A stretch of DNA of 64,000 nt from JAEYZS01 sp964469265 (GTDB taxonomy: Bacteria; Bdellovibrionota; Bdellovibrionia; Bdellovibrionales; JAEYZS01): NCBI GenBank assembly GCA_964469265.1, contig CAYXYF010000001.1, positions 155,565 to 219,564 of the forward strand, written 5' to 3'. A program made the position numbers and the translations under genes. The notes beneath the pieces are model-generated. The model was not told where the DNA came from. It saw only the letters and a program-made list of their open reading frames with translations, and did not search any database. The stretch's first letter is position 1. Each line of letters starts with the position of its first letter. Below are positions 51,506-60,201 of this stretch, one piece after another.

Positions 51506-52165
51506 ATGGAAGAAGAATTTTATATCTCTTTGAGCGGTTATAAGTTTCAAAGAGAAAACATGATTAGAGAACAAATTAAAGTCCGCGGGATTTCAGACTT
51601 TGCTGTCTTAAAAGCGATGAGCCGCATTCCAAGAGAAAAATTTGTTCCTGAGGAATATAAACATCTCTCCTATAAAGATGGAAGCATTCCCATCGGATCT
51701 AATCAAACCATTTCACAGCCCTATGTGGTCGCCTTAATGATCCAAACATTGGCCTTAACAAAAGAGAGTAAAGTTTTAGAAATAGGAACTGGCTCAGGTT
51801 ACAACACTGCGATTTTATCTTACGTTGCAAAAGAGGTATATTCGGTAGAAATTATTCCGACACTTCACTTCGAGGCCCTTGAGAAATTTAAACGCTTTAG
51901 CTATAGGAATATATATTTAAAGCTAGGCGATGGCCACCGTGGCTGGAAAGAACATGCCAAATACGATGCAATAATTGTAACTGCGGCCTTAGAAGAAGTG
52001 CCAGAGGCTTTGTTTGACCAAATGAAGTTCAATGCAATTATGGTTGCGCCAGTGGGTACGCAGTCTGTTCAAAAACTTATGAAATATCGAAAAGATTTAT
52101 CAGGAACAATCCATAGTGAAGAGATCGCTCCTGTGCGTTTTGTTAAGATGCTTTCGATTGATTAG
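51506..52165 (+). CDS. pcm: Protein-L-isoaspartate O-methyltransferase
   Basis: Repair methyltransferase for isoaspartyl damage, using SAM. I chose the ATG at 51506 (219 residues), preceded by an AGAAG-like site; the GTG 18 bases earlier has none. IKVRGISDFAVLKAMSRIPR, the SAM motif VLEIGTGSGYNTAIL (about 88-102) and SNQTISQPYVVA are typical. E. coli PCM is 208 residues, so the length fits. Confidence 0.92.
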   Translation: MEEEFYISLSGYKFQRENMIREQIKVRGISDFAVLKAMSRIPREKFVPEEYKHLSYKDGSIPIGSNQTISQPYVVALMIQTLALTKESKVLEIGTGSGYNTAILSYVAKEVYSVEIIPTLHFEALEKFKRFSYRNIYLKLGDGHRGWKEHAKYDAIIVTAALEEVPEALFDQMKFNAIMVAPVGTQSVQKLMKYRKDLSGTIHSEEIAPVRFVKMLSID

Positions 52166-52172
52166 ATCTTTA

Positions 52173-52574
52173 TTATTTGATTCGAGGACAAACATTTCCA
52201 TACGGAAACATTTTCTCTTTACCATCGACGTCGTATCTGATTCCGCCTAACTGTGCCAAGTTATTATCAGAATCGATAAAAAATGCAGTCTCCATGGCTA
52301 CAGGACCAACATTTTCATTTATAAAGTTTAAACGGATATGAAATGATTTTTCTTCACAAAACGAAGAATAAGTCGTCGTCTCATCGATGTGATAAGTTTT
52401 ATTATCATTTCGCATAAACGTGATTTTGCCTTTTTCATTAAATTCGTAACCGTCAGAATACCGAGTGAGCTCAAGCGTACCGCGGGGTCCGCAATCATAG
52501 AGACCTGTTAAGTCAGGGCAGGCAAAAGCAAAGCTAGATGATAAGAAAATAAAAGAAAGTAAAAGATGTTTCAT
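52173..52574 (-). CDS. Small secreted protein, unknown
   Basis: A 133-residue exported protein. The signal peptide is about 1-18 (LSFIFLSSSFAFA). The mature part starts CPDLTGLYDCGPRG and has four cysteines, suggesting two disulfides in a beta-rich domain. No family recognised. It is convergent with pcm (7 bp between stops). Confidence 0.72.
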   Translation of the reverse strand: MKHLLLSFIFLSSSFAFACPDLTGLYDCGPRGTLELTRYSDGYEFNEKGKITFMRNDNKTYHIDETTTYSSFCEEKSFHIRLNFINENVGPVAMETAFFIDSDNNLAQLGGIRYDVDGKEKMFPYGNVCPRIK

Positions 52575-52679
52575 AATGACCTCGTAAAAAACTCTATCCC
52601 AGTCCCAAGACCATTGGCAAGGTACGGCCTTCCCTTTTGTTTCGCAGATGCTAACTGCCCCCGCCCAGCCGTAAAAATT

Positions 52680-52706
52680 AAAAAAGGCCGCAGAAATGCG
52701 ACCTTT
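52680..52706 (-). terminator. Intrinsic terminator of tRNA-Ser
   Basis: On the minus strand, GGTCGCA/TGCGGCC arms (7 bp, one G-U) with a 4-base loop, then a T-run, 8 bases after the tRNA-Ser 3' end. Confidence 0.85.
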
Positions 52707-52713
52707 GTTAATT

Positions 52714-52803
52714 TGGCGGAAGAAGTGAGATTCGAACTCACGAGCCCCGTGAAGGGCTGCCGGTTTTCAAGACCGGTGCATTCAACCACTCTGCCATTCT
52801 TCC
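52714..52803 (-). tRNA. tRNA-Ser (anticodon UGA)
   Basis: A 90-base cloverleaf with 7-bp acceptor stem (GGAAGAA with TTCTTCC), discriminator G and encoded CCA. The anticodon loop is CTTGAAA, giving UGA, and the long variable arm (GCAGCCC...GGGCTC region) is class II, as required for serine. GTTCGAATC forms the T loop. The spacer to the right (52804-52950) holds no other gene. Confidence 0.96.
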
Positions 52804-52950
52804 GAGATTAGGTTTAAAGGAACTAATTCAAAAATTCAAACGGTTTAACAGGGTTGCGAGGCATTTTGCGCCGAGTCGAAAAGGTCATTCTATATTGGCT
52901 AGGCGGGCGGAAAACATATAAATTTATCCCCTATAAAAAAGGAGTGCCCC

Positions 52951-53889
52951 GTGGACCATCAGCTAATGTGGATCGGATTTGGAATCATCGTTGTAGCCAT
53001 CATGGTCGTTGATCTTGGTCTTTTTCAGCGAAAGCAAGAAGCTCTGACAATGAGAAATGCCACCTTACGAACGATTGGCATAATCTGTACCGCTCTGATT
53101 TTCAATGCAGTTTTGTGGTACCACGAAGGCCCTGCCCACGGGATGGAGTTTTTAACAGGTTATATTATTGAGCTCTCTTTAAGTGTCGATAATCTGTTTG
53201 TCTTTTTGATGTTGTTTAGTGCATTCGGCGTTCCTCTTGAACACCAAAATCGTGTTCTCTTCTGGGGTATCTTTGGTGCACTTGTCTTAAGAGCTCTATT
53301 TATTTATATCGGCGCAGCCCTTCTTAATCAGTTCCATTGGGTCATGTATGTCTTTGGTGCATTCCTTCTCTTTACTGCGGTCAAAATGTTTTTACAAAAA
53401 GATGAAGAGCCGAACCCCCACGAAAATATTGTGGTTCGTGTTCTAAAAAAGATAATACCGATTTCAAAAAGCTATCATGGAGAGAAGTTTTTCGTTAAAG
53501 AGAACGGGAAATATTTTGCAACGCCCCTTTTTGTTGTTCTCTTGTTGGTAGAGACAACCGATGTCGTTTTTGCTTTCGACTCTATTCCTGCAATATTTGC
53601 AGTAACGCAGGATCCTTTTATTGTCTTTACCTCAAACGTTTTTGCAATTTTAGGTTTAAGAGCGCTCTTCTTCTGCATCTCAGGATTAATGGATAAGTTT
53701 CATTACTTAAAGCCTGCTTTAAGTTTTATTTTGGCATTTGTGGGAATAAAAATGCTTATCGCAGATTTCTATAAAATTCCAACAATTGTATCGCTTTTGG
53801 TTATTGTCAGTGGGCTTGTTATAGCGATTCTTCTTTCAATTTATAGAAGCCGCAAAAACGAAGCGCTTGAAAAAAACTCAGAATCCTAA
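52951..53889 (+). CDS. TerC/Alx family membrane protein
   Basis: A 312-residue polytopic protein with about eight helices. It has the TerC hallmarks: a helix with ELSLSVDNLFVFLMLF, then LRALFIYIGAALL, VETTDVVFAFDSIPAIFAVT and FAILGLRALFF. The conserved acidic residues in SVDN and TDVVFAFDSIP are thought to bind a metal. Members (Alx, MeeF/MeeY) export manganese or aid metalation of exoenzymes. Start is GTG with AAAGGAG upstream. I did not find a yybP-ykoY riboswitch in the 147-bp leader. Confidence 0.93.
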   Translation: MDHQLMWIGFGIIVVAIMVVDLGLFQRKQEALTMRNATLRTIGIICTALIFNAVLWYHEGPAHGMEFLTGYIIELSLSVDNLFVFLMLFSAFGVPLEHQNRVLFWGIFGALVLRALFIYIGAALLNQFHWVMYVFGAFLLFTAVKMFLQKDEEPNPHENIVVRVLKKIIPISKSYHGEKFFVKENGKYFATPLFVVLLLVETTDVVFAFDSIPAIFAVTQDPFIVFTSNVFAILGLRALFFCISGLMDKFHYLKPALSFILAFVGIKMLIADFYKIPTIVSLLVIVSGLVIAILLSIYRSRKNEALEKNSES

Positions 53890-53892
53890 AGG

Positions 53893-54165
53893 TTATTCGG
53901 TGCGCTTTATAATATGGTAGCCAAATTGGGTCTTAACGGGCCCAGAGGTTTCACCAGTGCCGAGACCGAAGGCTGCGGTTTCAAATTCAGGAACCATCAT
54001 TCCTTTTCTAAAAAAACCTAAATCTCCACCTTGTTCACCAGAAGGACATTTCGAAAATTTTTCTGCTAGTTCTTCAAATGTTTTTCCTTCTTTTATTTTT
54101 GAAAGGAGATCAGTTGCTTCATATTCGTGATCAACTAAGATATGGCTTGCTCTGATTTGATTCAT
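53893..54165 (-). CDS. Parvulin-type peptidyl-prolyl isomerase, single domain
   Basis: A 90-residue parvulin (PpiC-type) with ASHILVDHEYEA, GGDLGFFRKGMMV and FGYHIIKR. No signal peptide, so it is cytoplasmic, like E. coli PpiC (93 residues). It is convergent with terC (3 bp between stops) and adds to three larger PpiC-type foldases elsewhere in the window. Confidence 0.94.
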   Translation of the reverse strand: MNQIRASHILVDHEYEATDLLSKIKEGKTFEELAEKFSKCPSGEQGGDLGFFRKGMMVPEFETAAFGLGTGETSGPVKTQFGYHIIKRTE

Positions 54166-54262
54166 ATATCCCTCAATGTGCTAATTGATAACAATTTAAC
54201 ACCATAATGTTGTTTACAAAAGATCTTTTTAGTTAATAAATCAAAACAAGAAGTGAGGATTT

Positions 54263-54814
54263 ATGGATTATCAAAGGGTTTTAGATTTTTGGTTTGAGGA
54301 GCATCCCGATAATTGGTTTATAAAAAATCCTGATTTTGATAAAAAAATTCAGTCGGAATTTGAATCGTTACATCATAGCTTAAAAGATCTTCCTCGCACT
54401 GAGGTGACATCAAGCCCGCAAGAAGCCTTAGCAATCATTATTGTACTTGATCAATTTTCGAGGAATATGTACCGAGGAACTCAAAAAGCTTTTGAAACAG
54501 ACAAGATTGCACTTTGTATCGCAAAAGAATCGATCCAAAAAGGTTACGACAAAAAGCTCACCCCGCTTCAGAGAGTTTTTATGTATCTCCCTTTTGAACA
54601 TAGCGAAGACCTAGAAGATCAAAAAGACTCTGTTAAGTTTTATACTGAGCTCTTTGAAGAAAACCCTAGCTTCGCAGACTTTCTTGATTACGCCATTCAG
54701 CATCTAAATATAATCAAGCGCTTTGGGCGCTTCCCCCACCGAAATAAAATCTTAGGACGCGAGTCCACACCTGAAGAAATTGAATTCTTAAAAGAAGAGG
54801 GTTCATCTTTTTAG
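54263..54814 (+). CDS. DUF924 family protein
   Basis: A 183-residue all-helical protein of the DUF924 family, recognised by VLDFWFEEHPDNWF, then DQFSRNMYRGT and the YMPFEH-like block YLPFEHSEDLEDQ, ending with FGRFPHRNKILGRESTPEE. The fold is TPR-like; the function is unknown. GTGAGG precedes the ATG. Confidence 0.9.
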   Translation: MDYQRVLDFWFEEHPDNWFIKNPDFDKKIQSEFESLHHSLKDLPRTEVTSSPQEALAIIIVLDQFSRNMYRGTQKAFETDKIALCIAKESIQKGYDKKLTPLQRVFMYLPFEHSEDLEDQKDSVKFYTELFEENPSFADFLDYAIQHLNIIKRFGRFPHRNKILGRESTPEEIEFLKEEGSSF

Positions 54815-54815
54815 G

Positions 54816-55196
54816 TTATAAAACATAGCAATCTATATATGAGTCTTCGATAAGAGCATAGGGGCGTTCAATTTTACCGCCCTTTTCTTTTACAATCACA
54901 CCAAAAGAATTTCCACCATCGCAGATATCTTGGTTTGTGTAGTAGGCGAGGAAGGCGTCACCAGTTGCGAGGTCTTTAATTTTCGTCACTGTAAAGGCAT
55001 TTCTACAATCCTCAGCAGAAAAGTTTCCGAAGAATCGGTTTAAAACGTCTACTATATTTTTTGGAATGGGCAACTTTATATGATAGTCGAGCTCAAATTT
55101 TTCTTCGTTAAGCCGTCCTATCTCTGAGTCATCAAATACGCAAACGCCTGCTCTTGCGTTTAAAGTAAAAAGTAGAATAAATATTGTAACCTTCAA
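54816..55196 (-). CDS. Small secreted protein, unknown
   Basis: A 126-residue exported protein. The signal peptide is about 1-18 (LLFTLNARA). Four cysteines (VCVFD, DCRNAF, DICDGG, DCYVL) suggest disulfides. No family recognised. It is divergent from the nuclease gene, with 129 bp between the starts, so the two could share a control region. Confidence 0.7.
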   Translation of the reverse strand: MKVTIFILLFTLNARAGVCVFDDSEIGRLNEEKFELDYHIKLPIPKNIVDVLNRFFGNFSAEDCRNAFTVTKIKDLATGDAFLAYYTNQDICDGGNSFGVIVKEKGGKIERPYALIEDSYIDCYVL

Positions 55197-55325
55197 AAAA
55201 TCCCCCTTGTGGTTTATGTTTTGTTAGATCAACAAGCAATTTAGGGGCCATGCTTAAAGTCCAATAGTTTTGTTAATAGTCGAATTCGATTCACGAAGCT
55301 CGGATGGATGTTCTAAAATCGGATT

Positions 55326-56072
55326 ATGAAGCTGATTTATTTTTCGGTGTTTGTTTTTTTCTTAACCTCTTGTCAAACCGCTAAAAAAGACGTTCTCCTT
55401 GAAAAGCCGAAAGATGAAATTCTTTTGGACCATAAACATTTTGTGATTTCTTACAACGAAGAACATAAGGTCGCAAACTGGGTAAAATACTCCTTAGTTG
55501 CAGAAAAATTAAAAATCAAAAGAGCAAAGAGGAAGAATCGATTTATCCGTGATCCCATTTTGGTAGAAAGAGGGATGGAGGCCGTCGTAACTGGTAATTA
55601 TAACAACTCTGGGTATAGCCGCGGGCACATGGCTCCTTCAGAGGACTTTGTCTGGGACCAGTCCGTAAATGACATGACTTTCTATATGACAAACATCACC
55701 CCTCAGCTGCAATCTTTTAATAATAAATCATGGAAGTGGCTTGAAGAGAAAGTAAGAAGGTGGGCATGTTTTGAAGAGAGGATCACTGTCATTACAGGAC
55801 CGCTTCTTGAGGAGAAATTGCCAAAGATAAAAAACAAAATCTCAATTCCTAAAAAGTTTTTCAAAGTTGTTATTGATGAGACTCCGCCTAAAAAATCGAT
55901 TGGTTTTATCTTTGATCAAAATACGGATCAAGATGCGGATATCAAAAGTCGGGCAATAAGCGTGACTCAGCTTGAAAAGAAACTTGGCTATAAGCTCCAA
56001 ACTCACATAGGGGAAAAATTAAAACAGTCCCATGATTATTCAAAGTGGCAAGAAAAGGACTGCCGAAAGTAA
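55326..56072 (+). CDS. DNA/RNA non-specific endonuclease, lipoprotein
   Basis: A 248-residue NUC1/NucA-type beta-beta-alpha-metal endonuclease. The lipobox FLTSC (Cys about 16) makes it a lipoprotein facing outward from the inner or outer membrane. The catalytic block is SRGHMAPSED with the key RGH His (about 98), followed by DMTFYMTNITPQLQSFN, with the metal-binding Asn. It would degrade nucleic acid in the periplasm or outside the cell, for nutrient use. A hairpin terminator follows. Confidence 0.9.
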   Translation: MKLIYFSVFVFFLTSCQTAKKDVLLEKPKDEILLDHKHFVISYNEEHKVANWVKYSLVAEKLKIKRAKRKNRFIRDPILVERGMEAVVTGNYNNSGYSRGHMAPSEDFVWDQSVNDMTFYMTNITPQLQSFNNKSWKWLEEKVRRWACFEERITVITGPLLEEKLPKIKNKISIPKKFFKVVIDETPPKKSIGFIFDQNTDQDADIKSRAISVTQLEKKLGYKLQTHIGEKLKQSHDYSKWQEKDCRK

Positions 56073-56100
56073 GACCGCATGAGAACAGGCCATCGGCGAT

Positions 56101-56136
56101 AAAAAAGTAGCCCGAAAGCGAGGGGCTACTTTTTTG
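56101..56136. terminator. Bidirectional intrinsic terminator
   Basis: AAAAAAGTAGCCC (from 56101) and GGGCTACTTTTTT form a 13-bp A/T-flanked stem with a loop of about 9 bases between the endonuclease and convergent protease genes. Confidence 0.9.
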
Positions 56137-56146
56137 AATGGCGAAA

Positions 56147-58351
56147 CTAATGTAAGGGTATGATCTCGCCAGCTTGAGTGTTTATAGTAGAGCCGTCTTT
56201 AAATTCAACCCTAGCCCGAACTTCAAATGCGTTTCTTATAAGTTTATTAATTCTAAAGTTTGTACCTTTCGTAACAGAGGTCTGGGTGTGGTTAAGGATC
56301 CCGTTAACGTAGAAGGAGTAATAAACTCTTTTTACTTCTTTTTTAAGAGCGGAATCCATCTCAACTTTGAGTTCGTATGTGGTTGAACTTTTACTCGTAC
56401 GAACGTGTCTGGTTTTTAATAATGCTGTCGTTGTCGCTGCCTCTTCGACACTCACGGTGACAGTATCTTGTGCAGAATGTGAGCCGTTACTTACAGTAAG
56501 TCTAAAGACGTAGTCGCCTGCGGTATTTGCATGAAAGCTTGGCGTCGCCGTGTTTGCATTCATTAAACTCACACTCGGACCAGAGAGCTTCGTCCAGCTA
56601 TAAGATAGATTATATCCCTGTGGATCGGTACTAGCGGTTCCATTTAATGTTGCAGTAGATCCTAGCGAGACAGAAAAGTCTGCGCCTGCATTTGCAGTAG
56701 GACCCTGAAGAGAATTAACTGAGACTACAATTTTTGCACTAAGAGCTGATCCATATTGGTTTGTGACAAGCACTTGGTAATCGCCACTATCAGATTGTGT
56801 AGAGTTGTGAATCGAAAGAGTAGCACTCTTTGATCCTGATATGGTGGCATTATCTGAAAGATTTGCATTGTTCTTCTTCCATTGGTAAGAAAGATTCTCT
56901 CCTGTCGCGACAACGTTAAGTTGGATATTTTCTCCGACCATCGCATTTACATTATTTGAAACTGACGAAATAATCGGCTCTTGAACTGGCACCACCGATT
57001 TTTTGAAGTTGGATAATGTCTTGGCTCTGAGGTTTGCGGCCCGGGCTTCGTCATATTTGTTCACGATGCCAGTTGGTCGTCCGTCGTGACTTACAGTCGG
57101 GTTTGAGTAATTAAAAAGATGTTTATCACCCTGCATAGGAGTCCACATCACGGTTGTCCATTTCTGAGTGCCAAACTGATAAGGTCGACCATACGGAAAG
57201 AGCGGAGTGGATCCACCGCCGCCCACTTGGTGGCCCAAGCCAAAGTTGTGACCGATCTCATGGGGAAAGGCAGGGGTTGTGATGTAGTTGGTGTGAATAA
57301 CAGAAGCCCCTTTAACGGGTCCTACTGGAAAGTATGCAAATCCAATGTAGTTAGTCGTTCTATTTGCAACTACGAGGCTATAAAGATCAGCGCCGTAGTC
57401 ATTTCTTGCATGCCATACGTCATCAGCGTATCCATCTTTTATTGCCAGACGCTTGAGGTCAGTTTCTAAGTTTCCAGACCCCGTATAGTTTGTACGCATA
57501 GTATGAACTAGGTTTAATTTTGCATCTACTTTACTTCGTTGGAAAGTTTGGTTTGCAAGTTCAATTCCGTTATGGATTTTTGCAATGAGAGCACTTTCGC
57601 CCGAGGCTGTAGAAAAGGTCTCTCTGGAATACGCAACCAAAATATCGATGATATGAACATCTGCGTTGCTAGCTACAGCAAGTCCAGTATCGTTTGCTGC
57701 ATACTCGATATCATCACTGTTAGCTGTGGCGCCAGCGGCGAATTCTTCGCCCTCAGCGAAAGTGAGCATATCATCACCCATTTCAATTTTATTTATTTTA
57801 GTTTGCTGATAATGATTGGTCCTATCATTATATTCAATAGTATAAAAACCGTCTGGAGTTTGAAAGCTAGCTGCCATAATACCGTTTACGACAGAAATAA
57901 TTGCCACTGTATTTTTATCGTTGTTTATAGCGCCCACCCAAGTGATGGCGTTTGATCCACGTTTTTTCGTAAACGACTCGCGACTGACAGTAAACTTCTT
58001 ACCATCAAGAGTGAGATTTAAGTGCGAGGTCGCTTCCAGATGTTTTGGGTTTTTATCTATTACAGCATTTAGCTTTACATGTTTAACTTCAACGTCTTCA
58101 GGGGCTTTTTCCGATGCAAGATTTCTGCGATCATCCAGAAGGTTGTCATTAGTTTCTAGGAAAGAATAAGGCGGAACTGCTTTAGGTGAAGACTTATCAA
58201 CTTGTGAAACCTTTTGAATGTTCTGATCTTCTACACGTAAGGAAAGCGATGCTGTGCCTGAATGCTCAGGGCTATTCACATAAAGGTTAACACCTGCTGC
58301 TAAAAATAAAGATAATGATACACCCCAAAGAAGCTTTGTCCCCAAACCCAT
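56147..58351 (-). CDS. Secreted metzincin protease with Ig-like and PKD domains
   Basis: A 734-residue secreted protease. The signal peptide is about 1-20. A propeptide-like region follows. The zinc motif is HEIGHNFGLGH (HExxHxxGxxH, about 367-377), with a Met-turn-like VMWTPM after it, so it is a metzincin, resembling reprolysin-type or M12B-like bacterial proteases. An Ig-like domain (about 462-548; NVVATGENLSYQWKKNNANL), a PKD domain (about 552-638; GPTANAGADFSVSLGSTATL) and a beta-rich C-terminal domain follow. It is probably an outer-surface or secreted hydrolase. The terminator at its 3' side is shared with the nuclease gene. Confidence 0.9.
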   Translation of the reverse strand: MGLGTKLLWGVSLSLFLAAGVNLYVNSPEHSGTASLSLRVEDQNIQKVSQVDKSSPKAVPPYSFLETNDNLLDDRRNLASEKAPEDVEVKHVKLNAVIDKNPKHLEATSHLNLTLDGKKFTVSRESFTKKRGSNAITWVGAINNDKNTVAIISVVNGIMAASFQTPDGFYTIEYNDRTNHYQQTKINKIEMGDDMLTFAEGEEFAAGATANSDDIEYAANDTGLAVASNADVHIIDILVAYSRETFSTASGESALIAKIHNGIELANQTFQRSKVDAKLNLVHTMRTNYTGSGNLETDLKRLAIKDGYADDVWHARNDYGADLYSLVVANRTTNYIGFAYFPVGPVKGASVIHTNYITTPAFPHEIGHNFGLGHQVGGGGSTPLFPYGRPYQFGTQKWTTVMWTPMQGDKHLFNYSNPTVSHDGRPTGIVNKYDEARAANLRAKTLSNFKKSVVPVQEPIISSVSNNVNAMVGENIQLNVVATGENLSYQWKKNNANLSDNATISGSKSATLSIHNSTQSDSGDYQVLVTNQYGSALSAKIVVSVNSLQGPTANAGADFSVSLGSTATLNGTASTDPQGYNLSYSWTKLSGPSVSLMNANTATPSFHANTAGDYVFRLTVSNGSHSAQDTVTVSVEEAATTTALLKTRHVRTSKSSTTYELKVEMDSALKKEVKRVYYSFYVNGILNHTQTSVTKGTNFRINKLIRNAFEVRARVEFKDGSTINTQAGEIIPLH

Positions 58352-58591
58352 GTTCCCCCCTTAAATTTCTGACACAAGTCTCTTTATTTGCAAAGCAAAG
58401 ACCACATGAAAGGGCGCTAGACTCTTTTTGAGCGTTTATGGAAAACACATTGTCGAAACTTTTGACTACACTCAAAAAACGACGTGTAAAGCGCGTGTAC
58501 AGTTTTTTGTAGCGTAATGAGACATTTGCGAAGGGCTGCCCAGGTACGTCGCCATTACATTTTTATTTGTCACAGCCGACGGAGCACAAAT

Positions 58592-58627
58592 AAAAAAAGC
58601 AACTGGGTGAACCCAATTGCTTTTTTT
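58592..58627 (-). terminator. Intrinsic terminator of tRNA-Asn
   Basis: A 9-bp GCAATTGGG / CCCAGTTGC stem with one G-U, TTCA loop and A7/T7 flanks, 4 bases after the tRNA-Asn 3' end. The stretch to its left (58352-58591) shows no gene. Confidence 0.88.
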
Positions 58628-58630
58628 AAA

Positions 58631-58705
58631 TGGCTCAGGCGGCAGGACTCGAACCTGCGACCAATCGGTTAACAGCCGATTGCTCTACCACTGAGCTACG
58701 CCTGA
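58631..58705 (-). tRNA. tRNA-Asn (anticodon GUU)
   Basis: A 75-base cloverleaf with 7-bp acceptor stem (TCAGGCG with CGCCTGA), discriminator G and encoded CCA. The anticodon loop CTGTTAA gives GUU, and GTTCGAGTC forms the T loop. Confidence 0.96.
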
Positions 58706-58752
58706 ACAGATAGTAGATGAAGAGCCCATTCAATAGATTTTGCGTCTTTTTG

Positions 58753-59592
58753 TCAAGGATTGGTCGTCGCTGGGAGGTGTTTTTTGAGGTCCTCTAGGAG
58801 GGTGCCGAGGCCTTCAATGATCAGACCCATGTTGCCTTTAATGAAAAAGTCCTTTTCGACATGAAAAAGGCTTATTTTGCCGCCATCAACGAAGGTGAAA
58901 TCTGCAGCGCCTTGCTTTGCATTGCTCTGTGCGTAACTTAAATCCAAAATCGTCTTAACTTTGGCTTTACATAAGCCTATGAGCCACTTCTCAATAAAAA
59001 CAGGATCAAGCTCGTGGGGTTCAGGTTGGGTGACTCTCCAGCCTCGATTGATCTGTTCGATGCGATAGTCTTTTCCGTGAGCTTGAACAGTCATTGTTGT
59101 GATTCTATTTTTACAGAAATCCAGACTTACGAAATCAAAGATATGCGCACCTTTAAAAAACACGATATTTTTGTTTTCATTTAAGATCTCGCCTTGGCCT
59201 GCATGGGGACCTGTTTTCCAAACAAAAGAGAGTCCGTCCCATGCGCCTTGCCACCTGACCCCGTCGATATCTAAAGAAACTTCTAAAGAAGAGGCGCCCT
59301 TTTGTTCAACTTCATCCAGCTGAATTTGTGACAAAAACAGAACCAGATCCTTAAGTGCTTTTTCATTTTTTTCTGGCAGCCATCGGCCGCTTGGGTCTTT
59401 ATCGTAGGAATAAAGTTTATTTGTGCTCTTCCATTCAAAGTAAGTCACGTCATCGGGATTAAAAGACGATGTTTGGTTTGAGTCTAAGTGAAATAAGGCA
59501 GGATCAAGGCCTTCGGTGTTGAGTTTATACATAACCCAAACGATGCTCCCCATCGCCACAATCATTATAAAAACACGGAAAAATATGTTCAT
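58753..59592 (-). CDS. DUF4340-like membrane-anchored protein
   Basis: A 279-residue protein with one N-terminal transmembrane segment (about 4-22) and an otherwise soluble beta-rich part exposed to the periplasm. The layout, with repeated strand patterns such as VTYFEWKSTNKLYSYDKDPS and DYRIEQINRGWRVTQPEPHE, resembles DUF4340 proteins linked to gliding or ABC transport systems. I give this family call at modest confidence. It is divergent from the phospholipase-like gene. Confidence 0.55.
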   Translation of the reverse strand: MNIFFRVFIMIVAMGSIVWVMYKLNTEGLDPALFHLDSNQTSSFNPDDVTYFEWKSTNKLYSYDKDPSGRWLPEKNEKALKDLVLFLSQIQLDEVEQKGASSLEVSLDIDGVRWQGAWDGLSFVWKTGPHAGQGEILNENKNIVFFKGAHIFDFVSLDFCKNRITTMTVQAHGKDYRIEQINRGWRVTQPEPHELDPVFIEKWLIGLCKAKVKTILDLSYAQSNAKQGAADFTFVDGGKISLFHVEKDFFIKGNMGLIIEGLGTLLEDLKKHLPATTNP

Positions 59593-59666
59593 AGCTGTCT
59601 TATATGTTTTTTAGACTTTTCAGTCACGCCATTTTGTGCCTACAATTTGGGGTGGGGGAGCTGAAC

Positions 59667-60188
59667 TTGAAAGTTGTCGTTATATTAGCGGTTTTTTTTA
59701 CAGGTTACTTTTCATATGCAGATTTGGCGCGTTCCGAAGAAAGCCATGCTTTTCTGCAAGAGTTTGAAACCGATGGCTGCACACTGTTTGTTGAAGGACC
59801 TATTGGTAAGCCTGATCTCTGGGCACACTGCTGTTTTGAGCATGATTTACGTTATTGGTTTGGCGGCAGTAAAGACGATAAAAAATTTTCTGATATCCAG
59901 TTGAGAGAATGTGTAAGAGGAGTTGCTGGAAGTTTTTGGGCAAATCTAATGTATAACGGCGTTCGGTTGGGTGGTCTTTCACCCGTTAAATTTAAATATG
60001 TTTGGAACTGGGGATGGCTCCCGAAGCGGAAGTCACATCCCCTCACGCAAAAAGAACTTAATTATGTTGTAGAGCAACTCTTTTTCATGGATTTAGATCC
60101 GCAATTTAGAGAAGAGTTTTTAAATAAATATATCACGAGCTACGAAAGCCCAGAATATATGGATGTCGTCGCAAGCGAACCCAATTAA
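59667..60188 (+). CDS. Secreted phospholipase A2-like protein
   Basis: A 173-residue exported protein. I chose TTG at 59667 because GGGGGAG lies 6 bases upstream and a signal peptide (VVVILAVFFTGYFSYA) then starts at once; the ATG 63 bases earlier gives a longer leader. The core DGCTLFVEG, then WAHCCFEHDLRYWFGGS, has the CCxxHD pattern of the phospholipase A2 active site, with paired cysteines for disulfides. It may be a lipase or an inactive relative. It is convergent with the LysR gene (13 bp). Confidence 0.6.
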   Translation: MKVVVILAVFFTGYFSYADLARSEESHAFLQEFETDGCTLFVEGPIGKPDLWAHCCFEHDLRYWFGGSKDDKKFSDIQLRECVRGVAGSFWANLMYNGVRLGGLSPVKFKYVWNWGWLPKRKSHPLTQKELNYVVEQLFFMDLDPQFREEFLNKYITSYESPEYMDVVASEPN

Positions 60189-60201
60189 ACCTTAAAAAGA
60201 A

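Noticed and set aside
52804..52950. yybP-ykoY manganese riboswitch upstream of the TerC gene
   Set aside because: TerC genes often carry this riboswitch, but I could not find its conserved loop sequences or long-range pairing in the 147-bp leader, which is also shared with the tRNA-Ser promoter side.
57119..58169. Plus-strand frames of 82-138 codons inside the metalloprotease gene
   Set aside because: They lie entirely opposite a well-supported protease gene with an intact zinc motif; no ribosome-binding sites or domains.
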